DNA of 49,980 bases from Streptomyces triticagri (lineage in GTDB: Bacteria > Actinomycetota > Actinomycetes > Streptomycetales > Streptomycetaceae): contig NZ_QUAK01000037.1 in the NCBI RefSeq assembly GCF_003429565.1, forward strand, positions 1-49,980. The letters are read 5' to 3'. The notes under the pieces are model-generated. The model did no database searches. It worked only from the letters and a program-made list of their open reading frames with translations, and was not told where the DNA came from. Shown one piece after another: positions 7,830-15,200 of this stretch; the first letter of the stretch is position 1, and the number at the start of each line of letters is the position of its first letter. Position numbers and translations under genes: made by a program.

Positions 7830-7981
7830 AGCTCCGATCCCGTCCACCGTCGACCCAGGCAGAGCCGAGCAGACGAGGCCCATGGCGTCCAGGTCGTTCG
7901 TACAGTGGCGCGCTCCACCTGGACGCCATGGACCACGCCCGCTCCACGGTGTGTGGGTCGACGGCGGACGGGATCGGAGCT
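7830..7981. repeat. Large nested inverted repeat, candidate single-strand origin
   Basis: Outer arms 7830-7857 and 7954-7981 (28 bp, one mismatch) enclose inner arms 7881-7894 and 7917-7930 (14 bp, perfect: CATGGCGTCCAGGT). Folded as single strand this gives a long interrupted hairpin. Streptomyces rolling-circle replicons carry an orientation-dependent structured locus (sti/sso) for lagging-strand priming; the size and position in a RepSA element fit, but function is inferred. Confidence 0.55.
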
Positions 7982-8012
7982 GGGTTGGGTAGTGGGCTGA
8001 GTTGGCGACGGA

Positions 8013-8032
8013 CCGTCTCAGTTTCCGTCTCA
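8013..8032 (+). promoter_or_regulatory. Putative integrase arm-type site, right
   Basis: Exact second copy of the 20-mer at 1766-1785, again two CCGTCTCA units 12 bp apart, 117 bp inside attR. Together the two sites would flank the core in the excised circle. Confidence 0.6.
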
Positions 8033-8148
8033 TTCACCGTGGTCCACCCTGGTTCATCGTGGGCCAGACACAGCCCAGTGAGGATCGAACGTCCGGGGAT
8101 GAACGCAGGTGAACGGTGTTGGATCACCGGCCGTACCCGACGATCAGA

Positions 8149-8232
8149 CTTGGAAAGCGTGTTGGGGGCAACCCCTCACGAGTTCGAATCTCGTATCCTC
8201 CGCCAGTGCCTCACCGGGCACGATGTCGAAGG
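8149..8232 (+). repeat. attR: right copy of 84-bp attachment repeat with tRNA-Ser remnant
   Basis: Identical to 1647-1730. It contains the 3' part of tRNA-Ser(GGA) from the anticodon loop to CCA but lacks the 5' half, so it is not a functional tRNA. Confidence 0.95.
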
Positions 8233-8260
8233 GCCCCACCGTTCGCGGTGGGGCCCTTCG
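8227..8260 (+). terminator. Original chromosomal tRNA-Ser terminator, displaced by the element
   Basis: Perfect 15-bp stem (8227-8241 with 8246-8260) with a TTCG tetraloop. It is the host counterpart of the hairpin at 1725-1758. It may now end transcripts leaving the element. Confidence 0.8.
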
Positions 8261-8380
8261 GCGTGCCCGGTCCCGGTTGGGCAGGGCGGATGGTTCCGGA
8301 CTTCCCCGGACAGACTGCGGCTGCTCTCTGCCGACTGCCGATGCGCATATCGCAATCCTCGACCGCCCCAGGAACACGCC

Positions 8381-8590
8381 TCACTCGGTCTGTGAGATTC
8401 CTTGTGCCAGCTGGCCGACCACGTTCAGGACCCCTTGACCGAAGTCGGTCGGCGCGACGAGGAGACCGAAGACCAGCACGATCACCACGGTCAACCACTG
8501 GTCGGAGCGGCTCCGTGCGTGCACAGTGCGGCGGATGCGGAGGTAGATGACGACGGCGAGCAGGACCGCCAGATTGAACGTCACAGTCAT
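8381..8590 (-). CDS. 69-aa membrane protein next to the Mrr-like nuclease
   Basis: Starts at the ATG at 8590, with GGGAGG 7 nt upstream; the longer upstream frame lacks a ribosome site. Two hydrophobic segments are visible: FNLAVLLAVVIYL (about 4-16) and WLTVVIVLVFGLLV (about 31-44), joined by a basic loop. An amphipathic tail follows (APTDFGQGVLNVVGQLAQGI). I do not recognise a family. It lies 19 bp downstream of the nuclease gene on the same strand and is probably cotranscribed with it. Its tail pattern resembles that of the 54-aa protein at 29849-30013. Confidence 0.6.
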   Translation of the reverse strand: MTVTFNLAVLLAVVIYLRIRRTVHARSRSDQWLTVVIVLVFGLLVAPTDFGQGVLNVVGQLAQGISQTE

Positions 8591-8609
8591 CGAGCGGCCT
8601 CCCGGCTGG

Positions 8610-9293
8610 TCAGGACAACACGGTCGGACGGCGTGACGGCGGAATGCGGTCAAGCAGATCCCACAGGGGTCTGGATCCCTCCGCCCATTCACCGAGCAAG
8701 CGACGGTCGACCAGGTGGATTCGATGCCGTCCGCCCCAAGGAACCGCCTTCGACGAGAAGCGGCCGTTGGTCAGGACTACCGCCACATCGGCGCCATGCA
8801 CCTGCCGGGCCGTGCCGTTGACCTGCTGAAGCACTCCGACACCGACAGCCGAGCCGCGCTCCCCGTCGCGCTTGTGCTTGCACTGGATCGCCCACACCCG
8901 ACCCACGGGGTCGACTGCGCGGACATCACAGGCATCGTCCCCTGCACCCCCAACGCGCTCTGCCCGACAGCCGTCCCGCCGCATCAGATCCCTGACCACG
9001 AACTCGAACGCGCGGTGATCCAGGGCATCGATCTCAGCGATACGCATGCGCAGCGCCTGCGCCCGTACACGTGCCCACTCCGCCCGTTGCCGTATCCGCT
9101 GGACCCACAGAGCGCCTACTCCGGCAGCGAGCACCCCCACTATGATCAACACCCACCAGTGAGCGAGGAGCCACTGCACGGTCGCGACCGCCAGGCTGAT
9201 CGTGACGACCGCCGTGACCCCGGTGGTCAACGCTCGGTCCTGCTTGCGGCGGCGCCGAGTCGTCCGGCGGCGGGCAGGACGGCGCCGGCTCAC
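8610..9293 (-). CDS. Membrane-anchored Mrr/type IV restriction endonuclease-like protein
   Basis: 227 aa. A strongly basic N-terminus (residues 1-19) is followed by two membrane segments (about 24-44 and 48-66), then a PD-(D/E)xK nuclease domain of the Mrr class. Visible: LDHRAFEFVVRDLMRRDG (about 90-107), GGAGDDACDVRA with the metal Asp (about 114-125), and the Q-x-K motif IQCKHKR (about 134-140). Mrr enzymes cut DNA with foreign methylation. The membrane-anchored version is common in actinobacteria, and its substrate is not known to me. It precedes the 69-aa membrane protein and is divergent from the methylase operon at 10009. Confidence 0.82.
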   Translation of the reverse strand: MSRRRPARRRTTRRRRKQDRALTTGVTAVVTISLAVATVQWLLAHWWVLIIVGVLAAGVGALWVQRIRQRAEWARVRAQALRMRIAEIDALDHRAFEFVVRDLMRRDGCRAERVGGAGDDACDVRAVDPVGRVWAIQCKHKRDGERGSAVGVGVLQQVNGTARQVHGADVAVVLTNGRFSSKAVPWGGRHRIHLVDRRLLGEWAEGSRPLWDLLDRIPPSRRPTVLS

Positions 9294-10008
9294 CGAGATA
9301 CCCCGCTTCGGCGCCGGGCGGCTCCTGTCGCGATACGCCCGCAGCTCTCATGCCCGCCGCTACTGCGACCACGGGGCGCCGTGATCGCCCACACCGGTAT
9401 CCCCATGAGGCATTCCCCTCCCTGCCGAGATCCGTGGCGTCTCCACCCAGGAGCTATGACAGCACGCGGCACTGACAGGGAGTAGAGGGGCGATCACTGA
9501 CGGCTAGGGATTTTCGGTCAACTACATTCGCCCGTCGACGAGTCCCGCTCCAGCGACCTGCATGTTTTCCGTGAGGCCCGGTCACCTTCCGCCAATTGCC
9601 CGCTCCGGGGTCAACTCGAGCCGCGACCGCCCACCCGAGCCGGCACCCCCCCCGCCGTAAACCCGACGTGCGTCCCGGACTTGGCCGTATCCCCGAGGAG
9701 GCGTGTGACCCGCGTCACGAATTGAAGCCTTTCCCGGGCAGCCTCGCTCCACGATCCACCGCATTCGCACGCCCATCTTCAGGGATACTTCAGCGAACAG
9801 CTTGCGCAGCGACGCTGCGCACAGACTCACTCGGGCTTGCACATCGAGTAACTGCCCCCGCCCGGACAGCTGTTCACTGCTAGATTCCAACGCAGGACGC
9901 CTGGATCCAGGGCCTGGCCTAGCGATTGCGCAGCCATGGCTCCGCTTTAGGTAACTGCGCAGTGCCACTGCGCACTTATTCCGTCGAGAGTAGCGGGGGC
10001 AGCACACG
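9294..10008. other. 715-bp intergenic region between nuclease and methylase operons
   Basis: No frame here looks coding on either strand; the translations are Arg/Pro/Ser-rich and lack ribosome sites. It is less GC-rich than neighbouring chromosome and holds the TGCGCA sites listed separately. It may contain divergent promoters for the flanking operons. Confidence 0.55.
9802..9974. promoter_or_regulatory. Five TGCGCA sites, four in two pairs spaced 13 bp
   Basis: The palindrome TGCGCA occurs at 9803-9808, 9816-9821, 9927-9932, 9956-9961 and 9969-9974. The first two and the last two are each exactly 13 bp apart, and the last pair is extended (ACTGCGCAGT, then ACTGCGCACT). They end 35 bp before the 39-aa gene, placing them at its promoter. 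Operator function is inferred. Confidence 0.55.
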
Positions 10009-10128
10009 ATGAAGCCGTTCTTCGAGTTGCTGGGGAAGGCGATGACGAGCACGGGCATGACACTGCGCCTGTGCCTGCTGATGCTTGTCGTCGCAGCAGC
10101 GGCGTACGCCATCAGCCAACTGCGGTAA
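10009..10128 (+). CDS. 39-aa membrane peptide preceding the adenine methylase
   Basis: Starts MKPFFELLGKAM and has one hydrophobic helix LCLLMLVVAAAAYAI (about residues 21-35), ending in a polar tail. A GGGGGC-type ribosome site lies about 9 nt before the ATG. It ends 24 bp before the methylase gene and is clearly cotranscribed. No family is recognised. Its size and hydrophobicity resemble small membrane peptides of toxin or defence modules, but nothing proves a function. Confidence 0.6.
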   Translation: MKPFFELLGKAMTSTGMTLRLCLLMLVVAAAAYAISQLR

Positions 10129-10152
10129 CGACGTGGAGCGAGGAGACCACCA

Positions 10153-12270
10153 GTGAACAATACGGACACAAGGAGCGCCTCCGCGAACGTCGTGGACCGG
10201 CTGTGGCGGACGTACGCACCCTTCCGACGCGGTCGGAACACATTCGGCGACCTCACTTCGATGGCCACAATCCTGCTGCTTGCAGGGTTTGTTGAGACGG
10301 TTGGCCAACCGGAGGATGAGTTCGTCAAGCGGTGGAATCGGGCGACCGCTGAGGCCCGGATCGGCATCTCGCCGCTGAAGGACCTGCACGCTGCCCTGAG
10401 GAGCGCGAGCAGGCATCCACACTTTCCGCTACTTGACATCACCACGCTTGACTTCGAGTTCCTCGACGGGAGTGGAGGGGTGGACGATGTTCCGTGGGCA
10501 GCCGCCTTTCTCACTGCCCTGGCGCAACGTCCGGCGTCGGCCGACGCCCGCCTGGCGGAGATCTGCGACCTCCTTCTCGAACGCCATGCACAGGAAGGGG
10601 CCTTCCTGGCCGGCGAGTTCCACACACCGCAGAGTGTTGCGCGCCTGCTCGTCGAGACCGCAGCCCCGCGGGCGGGAGACCGAATCCTTGATCCCGCTTG
10701 CGGGGTCGGGGGCGTCCTTGCGATCGCAGCGGAGCACATCGCGGAACGCGGCCATTCCGACGGGGCTTCCCTCGAGGCATACTCAACAGATCGCAGCAAC
10801 CCACGGCTGGCGATGATGAACCTGGCCATCCACGGAGTGGATCAACCGGTCGTGGGCAGTTCTGATCCAGTGTCACTCCTTCAGCACCGAGGCAGCGGCC
10901 TTGTCGACCGAGTGCTGAGCAATCCGCCGTTCAACCAACGCATCCAGGCCGCCCAGTCAATCGCCTGGCCCTTCGGCCAACCACACGAGTCGAATGCGAA
11001 CTTCGCTTGGCTCCAGCTCGCATGGAGCCGGTTGAGCGAAGACGGGCTCGCGGCGATTGTCATGCCGCCGGCAGCCGCCTGGTCCAACGGCCGAGAGGCA
11101 TTGATCCGCAAGAACATGCTCGCCACTGGTGCGCTCATGGCCATCATCGCGTTGCCTGCGAATCTCTTCGCGCCTCACACCGCCATCCCTGTGCACATCT
11201 GGGTGTTGGCACGCAACAAGACCCACCAACTGCCAGTGAGCGACGCCGAATCCGTCCTGTTCATCGACGCCAGCAGTCTCGGCACGCACGTTCCGCGTCA
11301 ACGATGCACCTTGACAGCGGAGGACACCGATCGCATCAGTGAGCGGTTTCATGCATGGCGGCTGTCTCCACTGGCAACGCCCGACGAACCAGGTTTCTCG
11401 CGTTCGGTCTCTCACGACGAGATCGTGCACAACGACGGCAATCTCGACCCCCGCCGGTACGTCCCGGTCGCGCAGCAACTGCAGATGACGGCACCAGACG
11501 TAGGCAACGTGCTCTTTGACCTCGACCGGCATGACGTCGCCACGTCACATTCGAGCCGCTCCGTCCAGGAAAGTCTCGGCGTCTGCGAGCGATTGACGGG
11601 CAGAGGTTTCGAACCTCCGCGCGTGTCTCTCCAAAGCATTGTGAACGGGAGCACAGACCGGTTCGCGGAAGGCTGGTTCGAAGGAGAGGAAGGCCGGTTC
11701 GAGGAACCGACGCCCGGACTTCTCTTCGCCGGTCCTTCGGGCAGCCTCATCCATGCGGATGACTACGTGGACGACGGCGTTCCCGTGGTGATGCCCAAGG
11801 ACCTCACCAGCAACGGCTTCAGCAAGGCGGACATCAAGCACGTCGCCCACGGTCAAGCCGATGACCTGGAACGATTTCTCCTCCGCCGCGGCGATGTAGT
11901 GCTGGCGCGTCGCGGGGAGCTGGGGCGATGTGCGGTAGTCCGGGACGAGCAGCACGGGTGGCTCTGTGGCACTGGCTGCTTCGTGCTCCGGCCGCCCGCT
12001 CAGCTGGACGCCGACTATTTCGCGGCCTACCTCCGCAGTTCGGAGGCCCGCCGGTGGCTCGATGCCCACGCCACGGGGAGTATGACCATGAAGACCATCT
12101 CTCTCAAAGTATTGGGTGAATTGCCGGTCGCCCTGCCAGATCGCGGTGTGCAGCAGGCAATCGCACACGCGATGAGGCAACTGGATGAGCATGAGCGCCG
12201 GTTGGAGGAGCAGGTCGCACTCGCACGGCAGATCCGCCGCGATTCGGTGACGGGATTCCTGGGAGGTTGA
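10153..12270 (+). CDS. Adenine-specific DNA methylase fused to a type I specificity-like domain
   Basis: 705 aa from GTG (AGGAG about 8 nt upstream). The N-terminal helical region (about 1-150) resembles HsdM. SAM motif I is DPACGVGG (about 179-186) and the catalytic N6-adenine motif is NPPF (about 257-260). The C-terminal 180 residues (about 520-705) look like one half of an HsdS subunit: a target-recognition domain with RGDVVLARRGELGRCAV, then YLRSSEARRWL, the type I signature SMTMKTISLKVLGELPV, and a terminal coiled coil. It thus joins M and half-S functions in one chain. No HsdR or other translocase is nearby. Lower GC content and lack of similar neighbours suggest acquisition by transfer. 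It could be a solitary methylase or part of a defence module with the peptide upstream and the Mrr protein. Confidence 0.85.
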   Translation: MNNTDTRSASANVVDRLWRTYAPFRRGRNTFGDLTSMATILLLAGFVETVGQPEDEFVKRWNRATAEARIGISPLKDLHAALRSASRHPHFPLLDITTLDFEFLDGSGGVDDVPWAAAFLTALAQRPASADARLAEICDLLLERHAQEGAFLAGEFHTPQSVARLLVETAAPRAGDRILDPACGVGGVLAIAAEHIAERGHSDGASLEAYSTDRSNPRLAMMNLAIHGVDQPVVGSSDPVSLLQHRGSGLVDRVLSNPPFNQRIQAAQSIAWPFGQPHESNANFAWLQLAWSRLSEDGLAAIVMPPAAAWSNGREALIRKNMLATGALMAIIALPANLFAPHTAIPVHIWVLARNKTHQLPVSDAESVLFIDASSLGTHVPRQRCTLTAEDTDRISERFHAWRLSPLATPDEPGFSRSVSHDEIVHNDGNLDPRRYVPVAQQLQMTAPDVGNVLFDLDRHDVATSHSSRSVQESLGVCERLTGRGFEPPRVSLQSIVNGSTDRFAEGWFEGEEGRFEEPTPGLLFAGPSGSLIHADDYVDDGVPVVMPKDLTSNGFSKADIKHVAHGQADDLERFLLRRGDVVLARRGELGRCAVVRDEQHGWLCGTGCFVLRPPAQLDADYFAAYLRSSEARRWLDAHATGSMTMKTISLKVLGELPVALPDRGVQQAIAHAMRQLDEHERRLEEQVALARQIRRDSVTGFLGG

Positions 12271-12327
12271 GGTGTCCCTCGGTGAAACCGGGAGTGCTGT
12301 CGCTGCGTCTCGGTCCGCCGAGCGGTC

Positions 12328-13218
12328 TCACGCCACCGTCAGCTCGATGGCGGCCAGCGCCTCCCGTTCGGCGATCACTTCGATCTCGGTGATCAGGCCG
12401 GTCGTCTCCTGCACCGCGAAGCGCAGCACTAGCCGCAGCCCCCGGCCTTCGGCCATGACCAGGCCGAGGGCACCGTCCAGGAGTGCCACCCCGGTGGACG
12501 CGGCCCGCCCGGTCGCCGCCATCGCTCCCTCGGCGACGGTGTGCGCGCCGAGCACCACGACCGGTTGGGGTGTCGGGATCACGGCCGGGTCCGCGGTCAG
12601 CACCACCTCCGGGTGCAACAGGCCCACCAGCGCCTCGAAGTCCCCGGCCCTGGTCGCGGCGAGGAAGGCGTCGACGGCTCGCCGTTCAAGGGCCCGGTGC
12701 CGCGTTCCGGTGGCCGGTTCGGCGCCGCGGACGCGCCGCCGCGCGCGGCTGGCCAGCTGGCGGGCGGCGGCCGGTGTCTTCTCCAGCATCACGGCGATGT
12801 CGTCGAACGACACGGCGAAGAGATCGTGCAGTACGAAGGCGAGCCGTTCCGCCGGTCCCAGCGTCTCCAGGACCACGAGCAGCGCCACACCGACCTCGTC
12901 CGCCATCTCGGCCTCGGCCGCCGGATCGCCCACACCCGGCCCGGCCTCCGATACGTCCGGTACGGGTGCCTCGTCGATGTCTTCCTCGCGGCGGGTCCGC
13001 CGGGCGCGCAGGAGATTCAGGCAGACCCGGGAGACGACCGTGGTCAGCCAGCCGCCGAGGTTGCGCACCTCGGAGATGTCGGCGGTGCTCGCCCGCAGCC
13101 AGGACTCCTGGAGCGCGTCGTCGGCCTCGGTCAGTGAGCCCAGCATGCGGTACGCCACGGCCCGCAGATGCGGACGTTCCGCCTCGTACTGCTCGGCCTG
13201 AAGGAATGTCCCCGCCAT
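12328..13218 (-). CDS. SigJ-like ECF sigma factor with C-terminal SnoaL/NTF2 domain
   Basis: 296 aa from ATG at 13218 with GAGGAG about 9 nt upstream. Sigma region 2 (about 8-75: RPHLRAVAYRMLGSLTEADDALQESWLR) and region 4 (about 115-165: LGPAERLAFVLHDLF..SFDDIAVMLEKTPAAARQLASRAR) are followed by an NTF2-like domain (about 180-290). In ECF41/ECF56-type sigma factors this domain replaces an anti-sigma factor and modulates activity. The ECF41 hallmark motifs WLPEP and DGGGKVPA are not present, so it may belong to a sister group. It is divergent from an SDR gene, the usual sort of partner. Confidence 0.88.
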   Translation of the reverse strand: MAGTFLQAEQYEAERPHLRAVAYRMLGSLTEADDALQESWLRASTADISEVRNLGGWLTTVVSRVCLNLLRARRTRREEDIDEAPVPDVSEAGPGVGDPAAEAEMADEVGVALLVVLETLGPAERLAFVLHDLFAVSFDDIAVMLEKTPAAARQLASRARRRVRGAEPATGTRHRALERRAVDAFLAATRAGDFEALVGLLHPEVVLTADPAVIPTPQPVVVLGAHTVAEGAMAATGRAASTGVALLDGALGLVMAEGRGLRLVLRFAVQETTGLITEIEVIAEREALAAIELTVA

Positions 13219-13219
13219 C

Positions 13220-13246
13220 TGTCACATCTCCTCGCACGGCCGTGTC
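13220..13246 (+). promoter_or_regulatory. Candidate ECF sigma promoter for the SDR gene
   Basis: TGTCACA (13220-13226), 16 bp, then TGTC (13243-13246). The published ECF41 consensus is, from memory, TGTCACA-16-CGTC. It points toward the SDR gene and would leave a leader of about 60 nt. Confidence 0.45.
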
Positions 13247-13314
13247 AGAGCAGCAGAACGACCACGACACACCCCGCACCGGTCCGCACGGTGCCGACCC
13301 GAGGAGACACCATC

Positions 13315-14100
13315 ATGACTCGCGAGATCAACAGTCCCGTCCTGGTCACCGGCGGCACCGGCACCATCGGCCGGCGCACCGTCCCGCTGCTCGTCGCGGC
13401 CGGTCGCACCGTCCGTGTGCTGTCCCGCGGCGGCCGCCCCGCGGACATCGCGCCGGACCCGCACGTCACGTACGTACGGGCCGATCTGCTCGCCGACGGC
13501 GAACTCGACCCGGCGCTGCTGGGCGGCGCCGAGACCGTACTGCACCTGGCCGGTGGCCCGAAGGGGGACGATGCGGCGACGGCGCGGCTGGTGCGGGCGG
13601 CGCGAGCGGCCGGGACGGTGCAGCATCTGGTCCTGGTGTCGGTGGTCGGTGCGGATGCCATGCCGATCGGCTACTTCCGGGCGAAGGCAGGCGCCGAGCG
13701 GGCCGTCATGGAGTCCGGGATCGGCTGGACCGTACTGCGGGCCGCGCAGGTCAACGAACTGCTGCTGCGGATGGTCGGCTCGATGCGCCAGATGCCCCTG
13801 GTCCCGGCGCCGGGCGGGCTGCGCTTCCAGCCCGTCGACGCCGCCGAAGTGGCCGCCCGGCTGGCCGAGTTGACCCTGGACGCCCCGGCCGGACGGGTGC
13901 CCGATGTGGCCGGTCCCGGCGTCTACACACTTCCCGAGCTCGCCGCCGCCCAGCGCACCGCCGCCGGCGCCAGGCCCCGCCGCACCCTGCCGATCCGCCT
14001 GCCCGGCAGGATCGGCCGCGCCTACCGCTCGGGCGCCAACCTGACCGGACCCGAGGCGCACATCGCCGGCCGCGACTGGGAGACGTTCCTCGCGGCCTGA
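13315..14100 (+). CDS. Atypical SDR / NAD(P)H-binding oxidoreductase
   Basis: 261 aa from the ATG at 13315 (GAGGAG 8 nt upstream). Rossmann motif TGGTGTIGRR (about 12-21) and NmrA-like strands VLHLAG and HLVLVSVVGAD (about 67-108) follow. The YxxxK catalytic pair is replaced by YFRAKAGAE (about 118-126), as in NmrA/SDR_a5-type proteins. Members bind NAD(P) and act as reductases or redox sensors. It is transcribed divergently from the ECF sigma gene and likely belongs to its regulon. Confidence 0.88.
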   Translation: MTREINSPVLVTGGTGTIGRRTVPLLVAAGRTVRVLSRGGRPADIAPDPHVTYVRADLLADGELDPALLGGAETVLHLAGGPKGDDAATARLVRAARAAGTVQHLVLVSVVGADAMPIGYFRAKAGAERAVMESGIGWTVLRAAQVNELLLRMVGSMRQMPLVPAPGGLRFQPVDAAEVAARLAELTLDAPAGRVPDVAGPGVYTLPELAAAQRTAAGARPRRTLPIRLPGRIGRAYRSGANLTGPEAHIAGRDWETFLAA

Positions 14101-14129
14101 GCGCCTGAGTCCCTCACCGGCCGGAACCC

Positions 14130-14155
14130 GGAGGGCCCCACGGCGGGGCCCCTCC
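14130..14155 (+). terminator. GC-rich hairpin after the SDR gene
   Basis: GGAGGGCCCC (14130-14139) pairs with GGGGCCCCTCC (14145-14155) around ACGGC; it lies 30 bp after the stop. Confidence 0.6.
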
Positions 14156-14236
14156 GCCGTACTCCAGCTCGGGCGGATTCGGCGCACGGAACATTCGTCC
14201 AATCCCGTGCCGGGGGACGGCAGGGACAGTGGGGGC

Positions 14237-15088
14237 ATGACTGTTTCCGAGGGTGGTCCGTACGCAAGCGGTGAGGCCGTGGGTTCGGCTCTGGAGCTCG
14301 GCGGTGGTGAGCGCATCCATGTGTGCCAGGACGGTCCCCGCGATGCCCCCGTACTCCTGCTCATCCACGGGTCCGCGTCCTCGACCCGCTCGTGGGACCA
14401 ATTGGTCCCACTGCTGACCGGAGTTCACCGGGTCGTCCGGATCGACCTGCTCGGGCACGGGCGGTCGGACAAGCCGGACGACGGTACGTACGCGGTCACG
14501 GACCAGGCGCACCGGGCGGGTGAGGTACTGGACCGGCTCGGCGTCGGGCACGCCGTGGTCGTCGGGCACTCCAGCGGCGGCGCGGTCGCCGTCGCCCTCG
14601 CCGAACAGCGGCCCGAGCTGGTCACCGCGCTCGCCCTCATCAACACCGGGCCCGGCCTGCACGCCTTCATCGCCACGGGGGCCGCGGCGGCCGGCCCCGC
14701 GCAGTGGCCGCCGTCCGACGAGCAGCTCCGGGAGTTCGCGAGCTCGGGTTTCAGCCGGGCCGGGTACGAGATCCCGGACGAGCTCCTGGCCGATGCGCGC
14801 CGCATGACGCTCCACTCGCTGACCTCGTCGATGGGCGCCACCCGCACCTACCTCGAGCAGCAGCCCCTGCCGGACCGGCTGACGGTCCTGGGCAAACCGC
14901 TCCTCGTCCTCTTCGGCGAGGACGACCGCAGATGGCGCTCCTCGTCGGCCGCCGACTACGCCGTCGTCCCGGACGCCGAGATCCACCTCCTCCCCGGCCT
15001 CGGCCACTCCCCCCTCCTCGAGGACCCACCACGCACGGCCGAGCCACTGCTGGGCTTCGCTGCGGTGCAGGGCGTACGGGCGGAATGA
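14237..15088 (+). CDS. Alpha/beta-fold hydrolase
   Basis: 283 aa from the ATG at 14237 (MTVSEGG); an in-frame ATG 30 nt upstream is less likely because homologous sequence starts later. Oxyanion motif HGSASS (about residues 44-49), nucleophile elbow GHSSGG (about 111-116, Ser in the middle), acid in LFGEDD (about 230), and C-terminal GLGHSP His. Substrate unknown. It stands alone between the SDR and methyltransferase genes, and no partner points to a pathway. Confidence 0.9.
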   Translation: MTVSEGGPYASGEAVGSALELGGGERIHVCQDGPRDAPVLLLIHGSASSTRSWDQLVPLLTGVHRVVRIDLLGHGRSDKPDDGTYAVTDQAHRAGEVLDRLGVGHAVVVGHSSGGAVAVALAEQRPELVTALALINTGPGLHAFIATGAAAAGPAQWPPSDEQLREFASSGFSRAGYEIPDELLADARRMTLHSLTSSMGATRTYLEQQPLPDRLTVLGKPLLVLFGEDDRRWRSSSAADYAVVPDAEIHLLPGLGHSPLLEDPPRTAEPLLGFAAVQGVRAE

Positions 15089-15200
15089 GCGGCGACGGGG
15101 ACGGGGCGGTGAAATTCGGTCGCATCCGATCCCTTGTGTCGGTGTGGCCGGAATGGAACGGTGGGCGAACGCGCGTGTCAGATCCGCACTTTCGTCCCCT

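Larger units (their letters stand above)
7607..8148. other. Structured non-coding block at the right end of the element
   Basis: About 540 bp with no convincing gene on either strand. It begins with a perfect 8-bp hairpin (GCCCGCGC at 7636-7643 with 7647-7654) that could end the XRE transcript, continues with further GC-rich inverted repeats, then the 152-bp hairpin described separately and the arm-type repeat at 8013. Reading frames across it give Arg/Pro/Ala-rich low-complexity translations. The most likely roles are replication origin or priming sites and recombination sites. Confidence 0.65.
1731..8232. mobile_element. pSAM2-like actinomycete integrative element, about 6.5 kb, lacking a visible transfer gene
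   Basis: Bounded by the 84-bp tRNA-Ser repeat and carrying int-xis-repSA in one leftward operon, a divergent GntR regulator and an XRE regulator. This is the gene set of site-specifically integrating, rolling-circle-replicating actinomycete elements (AICEs). Conventional AICEs also encode an FtsK/SpoIIIE-like translocase (TraSA) and spread proteins; none of the frames between the att sites shows Walker motifs or multiple membrane segments, so transfer functions seem absent. Most of the element is less GC-rich than the chromosome beyond 12.3 kb. The last 540 bp are non-coding and rich in secondary structure. Confidence 0.9.

Noticed and set aside
7567..8127. Leftward frame across the right end of the element
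   Set aside because: Low-complexity translation, no ribosome site, and it runs through the hairpin arms; the inverted repeat explains the open frame.
8149..8205. Second tRNA-Ser(GGA)
   Set aside because: Only the 3' part from the anticodon loop onward is present; it is the attR duplicate.
9582..10829. Long leftward frame opposite the methylase 5' part
   Set aside because: Ser/Arg-rich shadow translation; the plus strand has clear methylase sequence and a ribosome site.
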